Shown piece by piece: positions 48,672 through 58,155 of a DNA stretch of 64,000 bases. The notes under the pieces were generated by a model. It saw only the letters and a list, made by a program, of their open reading frames with translations, did no database searches and was not told where the DNA came from. Position 1 is the stretch's first letter; the number at the start of each line of letters is the position of its first letter. Both the position numbers and the translations under genes were made by a program. Source of the DNA: a bacterium (GTDB taxonomy: Bacteria; Bacteroidota; Ignavibacteria; Kapaibacteriales; UBA7675); assembly GCA_030430495.1 (NCBI GenBank), contig JAUIKM010000025.1:1-64000 (forward strand). The letters run 5' to 3'.

Positions 48672-48692
48672 GCTCAACGACAAACAAGAGAA
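48672..48692 (+). repeat. Dispersed motif copy overlapping the leader of the aldolase gene
   Basis: CGCTCAACGACAAACAAGAG ends six bases before the ATG at 48695. The purine-rich AAGAGAA within it is the likely ribosome-binding site. Confidence 0.6.
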
Positions 48693-48694
48693 TC

Positions 48695-49873
48695 ATGTCC
48701 GCCATAAAAACCATATCGAGATTGCGCACGCCCGACTGTATTGTCATCGAGTCGCGCCTGGATCGCAATGTCAGCGAGATGGCTGCCAAAGCGAAGGCCG
48801 CGACCGTCAAACTGCGCCCGCACGTTAAAACGCATAAAAGTCCCGCCATAGGCTACAAACAGGCGCACGCCGGCGCGATCGGTTTGACCGCGGCTACCGT
48901 GGATGAAACCTTAACATTTTTGATGGCCGGTTTTGAGTCGATTCTGCTGGCCTGTCCGCAGGTTCACCCCGATGCGCTGCGGCTGCTCATGCACACGGCT
49001 CGCCAGTACAAAGCCGAGGTAATTCTCGCCGTCGACAGCCCGGCTACGGTCGAACTTGCCGCCACGATTGCAGGTGAAATGCAGGATAAATTTAGAGTCT
49101 ATTTGATAATCGATGTCGGGCTCGGGCGCTGTGGCATTGATCCGCAATCGGAAGAAAGTCAACAGCTGCTGCGTTTAATTGCGTCGTTTGATTCGCTGGA
49201 CTTAACAGGTATTATGTCGCACGCCGGTCATGCCTACGGCGCGCGTTCCACGCAGGAGATCCTCGCCATTGCAAATGCCGAGCGCGTTGCAATGTTAACA
49301 TTTCAGCAGGTGTGTGTGGACGTAACCGGACGCAGGCCGCTCGTGTCTGTGGGGGCGACCCCAACACTGCTTGCGGGAGCGGGCCTGGAAGGTATCGACG
49401 AGATACGGCCGGGCAACTACGTGTTTCGCGATTTAACCATGACGACCCTGGGCGTTGCGCCGATTGCAAGCTGCGCTCTTGCCGTGTTAAGTCGCGTGCT
49501 GACCTTGCGCAAAGACCGCGTGATAATCGATGCCGGTTCCAAGGCGCTGAGCAGCGACAGAGGCGCGCACGGCTCGGATGCGATTGAAGGCTTTGGTCTT
49601 GTTGTACCGGTCGAAGCGCACTTAAACGCAGACTATTCACATTTTTCGACGGTGGAGCGGCTGTCGGAGGAGCACGGGTTTGTTAAACGCACTGCCGCAA
49701 TCGACTGGCGCGTCGGAATGCTCGTCGCTGTTATTCCGAATCACGCCTGTACCGCCGCCAATCTTGCGCCGATGTATCACGTGGTGCGCGAAGACGGCGA
49801 CCTGCATCGCTGGCCGCTCTCCGCGCGGCGCAGCGCCGACTGGGATATTTCCAAGACTCATCCGACGCGTTAA
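48695..49873 (+). CDS. D-threonine aldolase / D-serine dehydratase-like PLP enzyme
   Basis: The protein is 392 residues with an alanine-racemase N-terminal TIM barrel followed by a D-serine-dehydratase-like domain. The PLP lysine lies in 'LRPHVKTHKSPAIG' near residue 50. The C-terminal 'AVIPNHACTAANLAPMYHVV' carries the His and Cys (H-x-C) that bind the metal ion in this family. It would cleave D-3-hydroxy amino acids to glycine plus aldehyde, or dehydrate D-serine. The ORF of an outer-membrane protein begins right after its stop. Confidence 0.9.
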   Translation: MSAIKTISRLRTPDCIVIESRLDRNVSEMAAKAKAATVKLRPHVKTHKSPAIGYKQAHAGAIGLTAATVDETLTFLMAGFESILLACPQVHPDALRLLMHTARQYKAEVILAVDSPATVELAATIAGEMQDKFRVYLIIDVGLGRCGIDPQSEESQQLLRLIASFDSLDLTGIMSHAGHAYGARSTQEILAIANAERVAMLTFQQVCVDVTGRRPLVSVGATPTLLAGAGLEGIDEIRPGNYVFRDLTMTTLGVAPIASCALAVLSRVLTLRKDRVIIDAGSKALSSDRGAHGSDAIEGFGLVVPVEAHLNADYSHFSTVERLSEEHGFVKRTAAIDWRVGMLVAVIPNHACTAANLAPMYHVVREDGDLHRWPLSARRSADWDISKTHPTR

Positions 49874-49883
49874 CCTGCGCAGC

Positions 49884-51110
49884 ATTTATGGACTGTGTTT
49901 AACTGTCTGTTTTTTCAATTTGTTTGTCTGTACAGCAACATCTCAGGTGCGTTATTTGCGGAACCCTGGCAACTTCTTTGTCGGGCAGGTAGGATTTCAC
50001 CAGGATTTTATAAGTCGCAACACAGAATTGGCTCGTATCCTGAACAGAGATGCCGATGGATTGCGATCCAGTTTTTCCGGTCACTTTGAATTCGGTCATC
50101 TGCGGCCACATAATACTCGTCACATAGCGTTGTCATTCATAGCGGCGGCAGATGTGTACGCTGAGCGATTGCCGGGCGGGGGGATTGTTGTCGGTGAGCA
50201 GCTACCGAATGACATAGAAGCGAAAGACTTGAGTTGGAGTAATGTCGCATTGGATCGCCCCGGAAACTCGTTTGTCAACGTGCGACTTTCAGAGCTTCAG
50301 ATCGAGTATGAGTTTCGATCGGGATTGCAGATTGCTGCGGGACGTTTCAATTACTCACGTCGGAATGTTTCGCTTTGGAACCTGGCCAACTTGCAGCAAA
50401 AACGACTTGCGAACCGCCGCGGGTATGGCCATGACCGCGGCCCAACTTTTGATGGAGCCGTACTTTCATTGCTTCTGACAAATTCAAGTTTTGTGGAAGT
50501 AGCGACTCTGTACGATCGCGATGCCGGTTGGGGAGTGGATGCCGTATATGGTCTTTTGGATTCTCCTCTTCTCCTTCTGGGTGGAGCAGGTGCAGGTCGC
50601 GATGGTTATAACGTCCGCGTTCAGGCGGATATCACGCCCGACAGTGCATCAGTCACATATCACGTCCACTACCGCATTGAAAAACACGAAGCCGAAAACT
50701 TTGCACGCAGTTTTGTTTCGGCGGGAATAACGAGTGTTGCTCTCGGTCCACGAATACGACTGGAGTATCTGTTTAACGGCGATGGCGCGGTCGATCGTTC
50801 GGCCTACAATCTACCCGCCCTGCTCAATGGCAGTCACTCGTTTTTGGATCGCCACTACCTGGCTGTTGCAGTCGAGCAGGATTCTCTTGCCGGTCCCTTT
50901 TCAGCCGATGTGTCGGGTCTGCTCAACCTGCGCGACTTCAGCAGCCGGATCAATGCCGCGGTACGCCTTGCTCTGGATGACGGCCGTGAGTTCGGGCTGG
51001 CCCTCGAAACACAATTGACATTCGGCGACACGCTGGACGACTTCTGGTACTATCCCGACTGGGCAGGACTATCCTTCAACTGGAATCACATGAATTTCCC
51101 CCGTTTTTAG
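49884..51110 (+). CDS. Outer-membrane beta-barrel protein (porin-like), non-canonical start
   Basis: The protein is about 408 residues if started at the ATT at 49884; CTG at 49875 is another option. There is no in-frame ATG, GTG or TTG near the signal peptide except a TTG at 49920, which lies inside it. The N-terminus (GLCLTVCFFNLFVCTATSQV) is a good signal peptide. The rest has alternating strands, aromatic girdles and ends in phenylalanine (HMNFPRF), typical of an outer-membrane barrel. The stop of the aldolase gene is 10 bases before the ATT, so translational coupling may drive initiation. The base composition is lower in GC than nearby genes. The substrate is unknown. Confidence 0.7.
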   Translation: MYGLCLTVCFFNLFVCTATSQVRYLRNPGNFFVGQVGFHQDFISRNTELARILNRDADGLRSSFSGHFEFGHLRPHNTRHIALSFIAAADVYAERLPGGGIVVGEQLPNDIEAKDLSWSNVALDRPGNSFVNVRLSELQIEYEFRSGLQIAAGRFNYSRRNVSLWNLANLQQKRLANRRGYGHDRGPTFDGAVLSLLLTNSSFVEVATLYDRDAGWGVDAVYGLLDSPLLLLGGAGAGRDGYNVRVQADITPDSASVTYHVHYRIEKHEAENFARSFVSAGITSVALGPRIRLEYLFNGDGAVDRSAYNLPALLNGSHSFLDRHYLAVAVEQDSLAGPFSADVSGLLNLRDFSSRINAAVRLALDDGREFGLALETQLTFGDTLDDFWYYPDWAGLSFNWNHMNFPRF

Positions 51111-51212
51111 GCTTCAATGCCGAATTTTTGCATTTTCCGACGATCATTGTTCAAATTCGTTTGACCTTGAAGTGTTGCGGACACCGGACGTCCGGTCAGG
51201 AGAGCGCTTTCG

Positions 51213-52616
51213 ATGAATGTGGTTTTGCTCGGCGTACTGGCCTACGTCCTGCTGCAGCTTGTCTTTGGCTTTTGGGTGTCGCGACGCGTCAAGACCGAGA
51301 GCGATTACCTGCTGGCGGGCCGCAAACTGGGTTATCCGCTGGCGATCTTCTCCATCTTTGGAACCTGGTTCGGCGCAGAAACCTGCATCGGCACGGCGGG
51401 CGTAGCCTATGACGAAGGTCTGGCGGGCGTCACCGCCGATCCATTCGGCTACAGCCTCTGCCTGATCCTGATGGGCCTTTTGCTGGCTGTTCCGTTCTGG
51501 AAACGCGGCATAACCACCATTGCCGACCTTGTGCGGCAGCGCTTTTCCATCCGTGCCGAACGCCTTGCCGCTCTGATTATCGCTCCCACCTCCATTATCT
51601 GGGCCGGCGCGCAAATTCGCGCCTTTGGTCAGGTGCTCTCCTCCGTTTCCGACCTGACTCTTACGGCCGCCATACTCATAGCGACGACCGTAGTAATTGT
51701 CTATACCGTCAGCGGCGGTTTGCTGGCCGACGCCATGACCGACTTTCTGCAAGGCGGCGTGCTCATTATCGGTCTGGTCGTCCTGGCTATTGTCATTGTC
51801 GCCGATGTCGGCGGCGTTTCATCTCTTCTGGCGGTGATCGAACCGACGCAACTGGAGTGGGTCAGCCGCGAAACCTGGCAAAGCGATTGGGCCTTCCTCA
51901 GCATAGTAGAATCCTGGGCGGTGCCCATATGCGGTTCGCTGGTGGCGCAGGAACTGGTGTCGCGCGTGGTGGCGTCGCGCTCGCCGCAGGTGGCCAAACG
52001 CTCCAGCCTCTTTGCCGGCGGCATGTATTTGTTTGTTGGTCTGATTCCCCTGACGCTTGGTCTGGCCGGTCCGGCGCTTTTGCCCGGCCTGGAACACTCC
52101 GAACAGATTCTGCCGCGTCTGGCCGGCGAACATCTGCCGACGCTTCTCTACATCGTTTTTGCCGGCGCCCTGGTTTCCGCCATTCTCTCCACCGTCGACA
52201 GCGCCCTGCTCGCGGCGACGGCCCTGATCTCACACAACGTTGTCATTCCCTTCCGCCCGCGGATGAGCGAGGCCTCCAAGGTGCGCATCGAACGCTGGGG
52301 CGTTGCCGTTTTCGGAGTTTGTGCGCTGTTGCTGGCGCTGGGCTCGGAGGGCATTTACAGCCTGGTTGAGGAGGCCTCGGCTTTCGGCAGCTCGGGTGTG
52401 CTGGTCGTGATTCTGTTTGCACTGTTTACCCGCCTGGGCCGCGAGGGCAGCGCGATAGCTACGCTCGTCACCGGCATTGTCAGTTATGGACTGGCCGAAT
52501 ACATTTTCCACCTGCCTTACAGTTATACTTTCTCGCTGGCCGCATCGGTCGTGGTTTATCTCTTGTTTGCCTGGGTACAGCGCTTGCAGCCCATGCCCGC
52601 CGCCGCACTGGAGTAG
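51213..52616 (+). CDS. Sodium:solute symporter (SSF family)
   Basis: The protein is 467 residues with about 13 TM helices. 'SDYLLAGRKLGYPLAIFSIF', 'GTWFGAETCIGTAGVAYDEG' and 'RVVASRSPQVAKRSSLFAGG' match the SSF family, with the sodium site and the R-S-K segment before TM9. 'FAGALVSAILSTVDSALLAA' is the conserved TM8/9 region. The solute cannot be predicted. It follows the outer-membrane barrel by 100 bases, so the two, with the D-amino-acid enzyme, may form an uptake-and-use unit for an amino-acid-like substrate. Confidence 0.9.
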   Translation: MNVVLLGVLAYVLLQLVFGFWVSRRVKTESDYLLAGRKLGYPLAIFSIFGTWFGAETCIGTAGVAYDEGLAGVTADPFGYSLCLILMGLLLAVPFWKRGITTIADLVRQRFSIRAERLAALIIAPTSIIWAGAQIRAFGQVLSSVSDLTLTAAILIATTVVIVYTVSGGLLADAMTDFLQGGVLIIGLVVLAIVIVADVGGVSSLLAVIEPTQLEWVSRETWQSDWAFLSIVESWAVPICGSLVAQELVSRVVASRSPQVAKRSSLFAGGMYLFVGLIPLTLGLAGPALLPGLEHSEQILPRLAGEHLPTLLYIVFAGALVSAILSTVDSALLAATALISHNVVIPFRPRMSEASKVRIERWGVAVFGVCALLLALGSEGIYSLVEEASAFGSSGVLVVILFALFTRLGREGSAIATLVTGIVSYGLAEYIFHLPYSYTFSLAASVVVYLLFAWVQRLQPMPAAALE

Positions 52617-53116
52617 GCGAAGTACTTTCCCACGACACTTTTCCACGTTTTTCGCCGCGTTTAAGGGTGAAAAGCGCCCGTTCAGTCTTTTCCGCTTGAT
52701 CCGTTGCCTGAGTTGCCGCATGTTGCCTGTGTCGAATCTTCCGGAGGTTTGACCGCGCCATGCCCTGACGTCGGCGCAGCGGCTGTACAATGCGGTCGTT
52801 GCGCCTGGAACCCGAAGAAGGTGAATTTGCCGGGACAGGGAAGGGGCTGTTTTGACTCGCGGTTGTTTAACTGGATTTGTCGCTGTTGGATTTTGTGGCT
52901 GTTTTGACCTGGCGACTCGGTACTCGTCGGGCGGTGAGATCTGCAACTGTTTAACTGCGTGGTCTGTAGTTGCTGCTTTCCCGGGACTCGCGCGATTGGA
53001 GCTCGTTTTGCACCTTGGACTCGCGTGGATGGCTTAATATCTTTCAACCGACTTTAAACTTCGCGCTCGATTACTTGTGGCTGCTTACTTCTGCAACTGC
53101 CGCAGATCGCTTTGAG

Positions 53117-53160
53117 CCGCCTCCGGCGTCTCAGGCTCCTTGATTTTCTTGCTGGTCTTC
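53117..53160 (+). repeat. Dispersed motif copy (TTGATTTTCTTGCTGGTC type)
   Basis: GCCTCCGGCG then CAGGCTCCTTGATTTTCTTG and CTGGTC match the copies at 20515 and 28450. It is inverted relative to the copy at 53290. Confidence 0.55.
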
Positions 53161-53289
53161 GGGTTCGAAGTCTCGAGCCTCCGCGTTTTTACGTCTTTTT
53201 GTCTTCAAGCCCCAAACCACCGAGCTGCAAGTCTGTCTCCAAACGCGTCAACTTTCCGGCGCGACGTCCGCCGCAGGGCCCGCGGCTCC

Positions 53290-53345
53290 AAACGCCGTGA
53301 CAAACAAAAGGAACAAACAAGCCGCCCGGCATTCGTGCCGGAGGC
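53290..53345 (+). repeat. Dispersed motif copy, long form with hairpin tail
   Basis: AACGCCGTGACAAACAAAAG is identical to the 31203 copy. A hairpin CCGGCATTCGTGCCGG and GCGAAG tail follow, also seen in part after the 42449 copy. Confidence 0.7.
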
Positions 53346-53418
53346 GAAGTGCTCTGCTCAGAAAATGCTTCGGATACAGACCACCGTTGACTGCCTGAAC
53401 ACGCCCGTCCGGCCAAAC

Positions 53419-55821
53419 TCAGTAGCGGTACAGCACCAGCCGCGCCCAGCGCAAAGGATGCGCCAGACGTTCCTGATCGATGAATTTCCGGCGCAGACTC
53501 TGAAGTCCGACGGCTGTACCCGAAGGACGTTCCGCCGCGTGTGCAAACGCCTGCAGAAACTCAAACGAAAACGAGGTGGATGCGGTCCACAGCGAAAAAG
53601 CCGTGTATCCGTGCTCGCGCGTGCAGGTATTGCTCAGCATCGCCGCCGCCGAGACTGCGTCCACCAGCTCGCCGTTGCGCAGGTCGCAGTAGGGCAGAAC
53701 CAAAATGTCCGCGGCGGGGGAGTGTCGGGAAAATTGACAGAGAGGCAGGAATCCGCTGCTGTCGCTGTTGTCGGGAGCCACAAGCAGGCCCGAATATTCG
53801 GGAGCGCCGGGGCAGTAATTCAGATGGGTCAGCCAGGCGGCAAGAGAAACGCTCTTGTCCTGCTGTTGTGCAAGCTGTTCGCGGCTCGCGTCGCAGTTGA
53901 TGAACTCGGAGAAGTCTGTGTCATCTTCCTCCAGCTGGTCGCGCAGCGCTTGGAGCTCGCGCTCCGTGTAGCGCAGCGGATAAATCTCTCCGGCCGAATT
54001 GAACATGTGCAGACGGGCGTGTTTGCCGAATTTCGCCGTCAACTGCTGCCGGCGCGCCTCGGCAGAAATTCCATCGCAGTCGGTCGGCTCTTCGATCAGA
54101 GGGGCGGCCAGCATCGCGCCGCCGCGCCCGTCGCCGGCCTGTTCTTCCCGCATCAGATCTGCCGCGCAATACGCGTATTCCACGCTGAGGTGCCGCGACG
54201 TGTAGTCGTAGCGCGTGAAATCACCCGGTTTGCCGCGTCGTACGTCAGCCCGCGCCGCCAGGGCCTCAAACGGAATCGAAAAAAGCGTTGAATCGGGCGA
54301 AACCACCAGATGCCGCATGAACGTGTTTTCGGCCCGCAGGTGCTGGGCCAGCAGCGACTGAAACAGGAATCGCAGTGCGTCGGGCAGATCGTCCGAGCGG
54401 CCGGTGCGCATCGATTCGTAGGCCGTGAGGATGTTGTCCCTCAGCTTCTGCGTCACGCGGCTGCGGTGCAGCGAGAACTCGCCCCGGAAAAATCGCGCGG
54501 TATAGAGCTGCTGCTCGCAGATGCTGTAGTGCAGAAAAAGCGTGCTGTCGGCCAGGGACTTTAAAACAGCGCTAATTGAAGGGGGTGTTTTCCGGGAGAA
54601 AATTCTGGCGTACCGCGGCGACTGCTGCAGTTCGTCCTGCGCCCGGTCCCATTTTTGTTGCAGGTCGGCATCGATAGTGCCGTTGGGGGAACCAAATGCC
54701 GCCCGGCTGACCTCGACAGCGCTTTTCTGCCATGTTTGTACCGCCTGGGCGAGCAGCCGCTGCTCCGAGAGCGGCATGGTCAACATCGCTCCGCGCCAGA
54801 AGTTGAATTGCTTGCGCAGTTCCGCAATCCGGAAGACCTCGTGTGCGTGCTCCTCCAAACCCGTTTCCTGAAAAGCCATGTAAGAAGCGCCCAGAGCGCG
54901 CACAAACAGAATATTGCCCAGTTCCTGCAGCAGTGGAAACAGGGCCGTGCCGTGAACGCTGCGGCGCAGGTCCTCAAAGTGCGTCAGGGCGCGGCGGTAC
55001 AGGTGATCGGCGCGCAGCAAATTGCGGACGTCATGGGTTTCGCGGTAAAACAGGGACAGGTGCAGCTCCGCTTCCAGGCAGAGCGCTTCGGTGTACTGAA
55101 GACGATCCGCCGGATGTGACGGAAGCGGCTTTTTGTCCGACGCGGGCGTCGGCTCAAGCAGGTCGCGCGGGTTTTCAATGCTGTCCGTGCGGAACCAGGC
55201 GGTTACCTGACGCAGGTGACCCAGCGCGGCGTCATGCGCTTTCAGCTCCAGTTCCTGCTTGGCGGCCAGCAGATGCAGACGTCGTTTTTCGTACGTGACG
55301 GAGCGGTCGTCGGCGCTCAGCCGCAGCATAGTGTTGAACTGTTTGCGGGCTTCTTCGGGTTTGCCGGCATCGCGATACAACACGGCGCGCGCCAGCGAAA
55401 CAGTATTGTACGCCTCGTCGTTTTGCCCGGCCGGCCAGGCGGCAAGTCGTTTGTCCAGAATGTCCGCGGCGCGGCTGGATTCACCCAGCCAGGCGGCCAT
55501 GCCGGTGTACAAAAGGTCCGTTTTCCAGTCGGTTTCGATGTTTTGAGCGGAGTGTTGCGACAGGAGCTCGTGCGCCTCGGCGCGCCTGTCGGCCGCCGCC
55601 AGTTCCGGCAGTTTGTCTGCGTCCTTCGCCGTGTTGTTTACCTGCCTCGCAGCCGTTTCGACGATCAGCGATGGCGGCGTGTAGTCGAACACCGTGCGGT
55701 AGGACTGGACGTAGATCAGGTCCATCTGCGCTCCGGCGGGCCGGACGAATGCAAACTGCAGGACAAACAAAAAGGCAAGGGCCGCCGGCAGGCGATGCAA
55801 GATCATACGAGGCAGATTCAT
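53419..55821 (-). CDS. Exported CHAT-domain (caspase-like) protease with helical repeats
   Basis: The protein is 800 residues from the ATG at 55821, which gives a strong signal peptide (MILHRLPAALAFLFVLQFAF... ending PAGAQ). The ORF track begins at a TTG ten codons earlier. Residues about 40-430 are helical, with TPR-like spacing. Residues about 500-800 form a CHAT domain: 'HLVVSPDSTLFSIPFEAL', the histidine in 'SLAAWLTHLNYCPG', and the cysteine in 'ADILVLPYCDLRNGELVDAV', then 'SLWTAS'. The His-Cys dyad appears intact. CHAT proteases cleave target proteins in separase-like or Craspase-like systems; an exported one would act in the periplasm or outside. The helical-repeat gene directly upstream is probably its partner. 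Confidence 0.82.
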   Translation of the reverse strand: MNLPRMILHRLPAALAFLFVLQFAFVRPAGAQMDLIYVQSYRTVFDYTPPSLIVETAARQVNNTAKDADKLPELAAADRRAEAHELLSQHSAQNIETDWKTDLLYTGMAAWLGESSRAADILDKRLAAWPAGQNDEAYNTVSLARAVLYRDAGKPEEARKQFNTMLRLSADDRSVTYEKRRLHLLAAKQELELKAHDAALGHLRQVTAWFRTDSIENPRDLLEPTPASDKKPLPSHPADRLQYTEALCLEAELHLSLFYRETHDVRNLLRADHLYRRALTHFEDLRRSVHGTALFPLLQELGNILFVRALGASYMAFQETGLEEHAHEVFRIAELRKQFNFWRGAMLTMPLSEQRLLAQAVQTWQKSAVEVSRAAFGSPNGTIDADLQQKWDRAQDELQQSPRYARIFSRKTPPSISAVLKSLADSTLFLHYSICEQQLYTARFFRGEFSLHRSRVTQKLRDNILTAYESMRTGRSDDLPDALRFLFQSLLAQHLRAENTFMRHLVVSPDSTLFSIPFEALAARADVRRGKPGDFTRYDYTSRHLSVEYAYCAADLMREEQAGDGRGGAMLAAPLIEEPTDCDGISAEARRQQLTAKFGKHARLHMFNSAGEIYPLRYTERELQALRDQLEEDDTDFSEFINCDASREQLAQQQDKSVSLAAWLTHLNYCPGAPEYSGLLVAPDNSDSSGFLPLCQFSRHSPAADILVLPYCDLRNGELVDAVSAAAMLSNTCTREHGYTAFSLWTASTSFSFEFLQAFAHAAERPSGTAVGLQSLRRKFIDQERLAHPLRWARLVLYRY

Positions 55822-55858
55822 TTGCGTGAAATACCCGGAAAATATGCTCAATGAAAGG

Positions 55859-57406
55859 TCAGCCTACGCCTTCGGACGTGCGAAGTTCCTTCAATCGCTT
55901 CATGACCATGCTCCAGAGCACCTCGTAGGGAATCACTTCCGTGACCTCCAGGACCGGATCAAAATCGGCCGAACGGTCGGCAAGGCGCTCCAGATGTTTG
56001 GCTGTTTTTGTGCGGGTCAGATCGGGATCAAAGTCCTGATCGATCATGATTTTAAGCATCTTGAGGAAGGTATTCGTCCGTGCGTAACCGGCCTTGCGCA
56101 GGTAACGACTGCTGTACTGGCGCAATGTCTCGGCCCGGTCCAGAATGCTGAGGAAGTCGCCCTGTTCGAGTTGAAACAGGATGTGTACGATCAGAATGGG
56201 CACGTAAAAGCCGCTTTTATCGCGATTGAAGATCGGGACTTCGTTCAGGAATTTGTAGACGTTGAAGCGCCGCTCAAATGTCGTCGCTTTTTCCGGCGGC
56301 GCTTCGGCGCCCGTGTGGCTAAGGACGTAGCGCAGGAAGGCTTCGAGGATGCGCCAGCGCTCAAGCGTCTGCGCCGTTGTGTATTCAAAGCGCTTGCTGT
56401 TGGTTACCGTAACAAAGATTTCCGCGGCCAGCGAGTAGTTGCCCGTGTGCATGCAGAGCAGGAAATGGAGTTCGTTTATGTTGTACCAGCCGGGCTCGCG
56501 GCCTGAAAACAGTTCCTCCAGCGCTTTGTGCGCAAGTTCCCGTCCGTTTTCAAAGTCCCGCAAAAAAGTATAGCCGTTGAGTTTGATAATCGCGATCTCG
56601 CGTTGCCGCGCCAGGTTGCTGAAGTGCGGATGTTCCAGATAGTATTCATTGATGCGATCGCAGTATTCCAGCGTGCGGCTGTAGTCGCGCGCAATCTGGC
56701 TCTGCAGGATCTGCATGCGGAAGTAGGTCTGGTTCAGGCTGCGCGTGTTGTGTTTGTCGCGCAGAGCGCCGATGCGCGCCGTGTGTTTGCGCGCTTTTGC
56801 AAGCATGTCGGACTTATACGAGCGCGAGCGTGCAAATTCGATGGCCAGTTCGGACCACAGCGTTTCCGCCTGCGTTTCGGCGTTGAGATTTTCGAGGTGC
56901 AGCCGCACGGTTTTGGCGGCTTTCTGGAAGGACGGGCGGTGGCCTGTCACGGCGGACTGGCGCTGCGTCATCAGCGCGCATTCCAGTGCGAGCTCGGTCA
57001 GGTGGTATTTCTCCGACTTGCGCATCGAGCGTTTGACAAGGTCCATGCCGGTTGAGCGCGCTCCGAACACCAACAGCAGACGGGCGCATATGAGGTTCTT
57101 TTTGCAGTGGAGCGTTACCTGCATCAGCTCGCCCAGTTCGTACTGGCGCGGTTCGATGTTCACGAGCGCCGTGAGCAGCACTTCGCGCAGACGCGATTTC
57201 AACGTGGTAAAGCGCACATCGCCGGCCTTGCTGCCATAGAGAGCCCCGGCGGCGTCATCGTCGTCGTTGAATTCGCCGGACACCACGCCGTCAAAAAAGC
57301 GCTCGTAATAGGTGTCGTTGGATTGGCGTGCACCGCGCGGGAATATCCTGGATCGCCTGATGCCTAGAGATGTAAGGATTTTAGCTATTTCCGCGATCGA
57401 TTTCAT
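55859..57406 (-). CDS. Helical-repeat protein, likely partner of the CHAT protease
   Basis: The protein is 515 residues with no signal peptide, almost entirely helical. Its N-terminal third ('TYYERFFDGVVSGEFNDDDD', 'FTTLKSRLREVLLTALVNIE') has the same layout as the protein at 22.7 kb (F...Y..F....D.......LK..L...L). The remainder has TPR-like helix pairs ('EYYLEHPHFSNLARQREIAI'). It ends 37 bases before the CHAT gene start on the same strand, so they form an operon. Because it seems cytoplasmic while the CHAT protein is exported, a direct complex is uncertain. Confidence 0.7.
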   Translation of the reverse strand: MKSIAEIAKILTSLGIRRSRIFPRGARQSNDTYYERFFDGVVSGEFNDDDDAAGALYGSKAGDVRFTTLKSRLREVLLTALVNIEPRQYELGELMQVTLHCKKNLICARLLLVFGARSTGMDLVKRSMRKSEKYHLTELALECALMTQRQSAVTGHRPSFQKAAKTVRLHLENLNAETQAETLWSELAIEFARSRSYKSDMLAKARKHTARIGALRDKHNTRSLNQTYFRMQILQSQIARDYSRTLEYCDRINEYYLEHPHFSNLARQREIAIIKLNGYTFLRDFENGRELAHKALEELFSGREPGWYNINELHFLLCMHTGNYSLAAEIFVTVTNSKRFEYTTAQTLERWRILEAFLRYVLSHTGAEAPPEKATTFERRFNVYKFLNEVPIFNRDKSGFYVPILIVHILFQLEQGDFLSILDRAETLRQYSSRYLRKAGYARTNTFLKMLKIMIDQDFDPDLTRTKTAKHLERLADRSADFDPVLEVTEVIPYEVLWSMVMKRLKELRTSEGVG

Positions 57407-57873
57407 CTGACTTTGCCGAATCTGGCACTTAATGCCTGATTTTTGCGGTAATCAATGGTGCGGCACCCAGGAAAACCATGTAAAAATTGAAGTCTTTTTG
57501 ATACTGAACTTGCGCGCATTATAGCATACTTTGCGGTTAGAAACAATGAAAAACACGCCAATCGGGCAAATCAGCGCGGATTTGACCGATACAGAGTCGG
57601 CAACATACGGGATAGCGCGCTGGAGTCGAGAAACCTTCATTTTTTTTCAGCTTACAATGTGATTCTGATGCTGTTTTCCGAACGCTTTTTACACTGAATA
57701 ACGGCTGTAGGGGCGTTAGTTCCTTGAAAACTTGAAATTGAGCGTATTTATAGCGGGCCCAAACCGATGTAAGATTTTGCGCTGATTTGATACGCTTTGG
57801 GCCGGATGGGCTGGTTACATTCGCATCGTGTTTATCGTGCCTGTATAACCAACTCTTCTATCTGAGGTTTGAA
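57407..57873. other. Spacer upstream of the CHAT operon
   Basis: This spacer has lower GC than its flanks. An inverted repeat GGCCCAAA / TTTGGGCC (57757 and 57797) lies in front of the small ORF at 57874. The promoter of the minus-strand CHAT operon should lie here. Confidence 0.45.
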
Positions 57874-58086
57874 ATGGAACCGATTATTCTGGCAATCATG
57901 CTCTATCTGTCGTATATCGTTAGCCCCGGTCAATACTACCAACACGAAATCGATGCCATCTATGATGCAAACGAAGTGACGATCCAGGCGGTACAAGCCG
58001 ACCCGGTGCAGATGCAGGTAGTGGAAGCTGACTTTTTGCCGCAAACTGAATATGTGCTCGTCGATGAATTCCTGATCGCCGAATAA
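57874..58086 (+). CDS. Possible small membrane-anchored acidic protein
   Basis: The protein would be 70 residues from the ATG at 57874, with GAGG about eight bases upstream. It starts with a hydrophobic helix (MEPIILAIMLYLSYIVSPGQ) followed by an acidic, Gln/Val-rich tail ('EIDAIYDANEVTIQAVQADP'). It matches nothing I recognise. A 12-bp hairpin lies about 70 bases after the stop, which supports a real transcript. It could be a chance ORF. Confidence 0.45.
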   Translation: MEPIILAIMLYLSYIVSPGQYYQHEIDAIYDANEVTIQAVQADPVQMQVVEADFLPQTEYVLVDEFLIAE

Positions 58087-58155
58087 AGCAGTGAAAACTG
58101 CTCGGAGCGAGAATCAGATCAAAATCGACACAACCGACATTCGGCACAGAATAAT

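Larger units (their letters stand above)
47678..48694. other. Long repeat-rich spacer, no gene seen
   Basis: These 1017 bases hold, in order, a terminator, a 41-bp tandem array, copy B of the conserved intergenic element and a dispersed-motif copy. ORFs on both strands across the array are made by the repeat itself. Confidence 0.65.
52617..53418. other. Spacer between convergent symporter and CHAT protease genes
   Basis: These 802 bases hold two dispersed-motif copies in opposite orientation (53117-53160 and 53290-53345). No gene is seen, and short ORFs here have no coding bias. Confidence 0.55.

Noticed and set aside
53150-53180. tRNA-like GGTTCGAA box
   Set aside because: No acceptor stem, anticodon arm or D-arm could be fitted around it; it is part of the dispersed motif tail.
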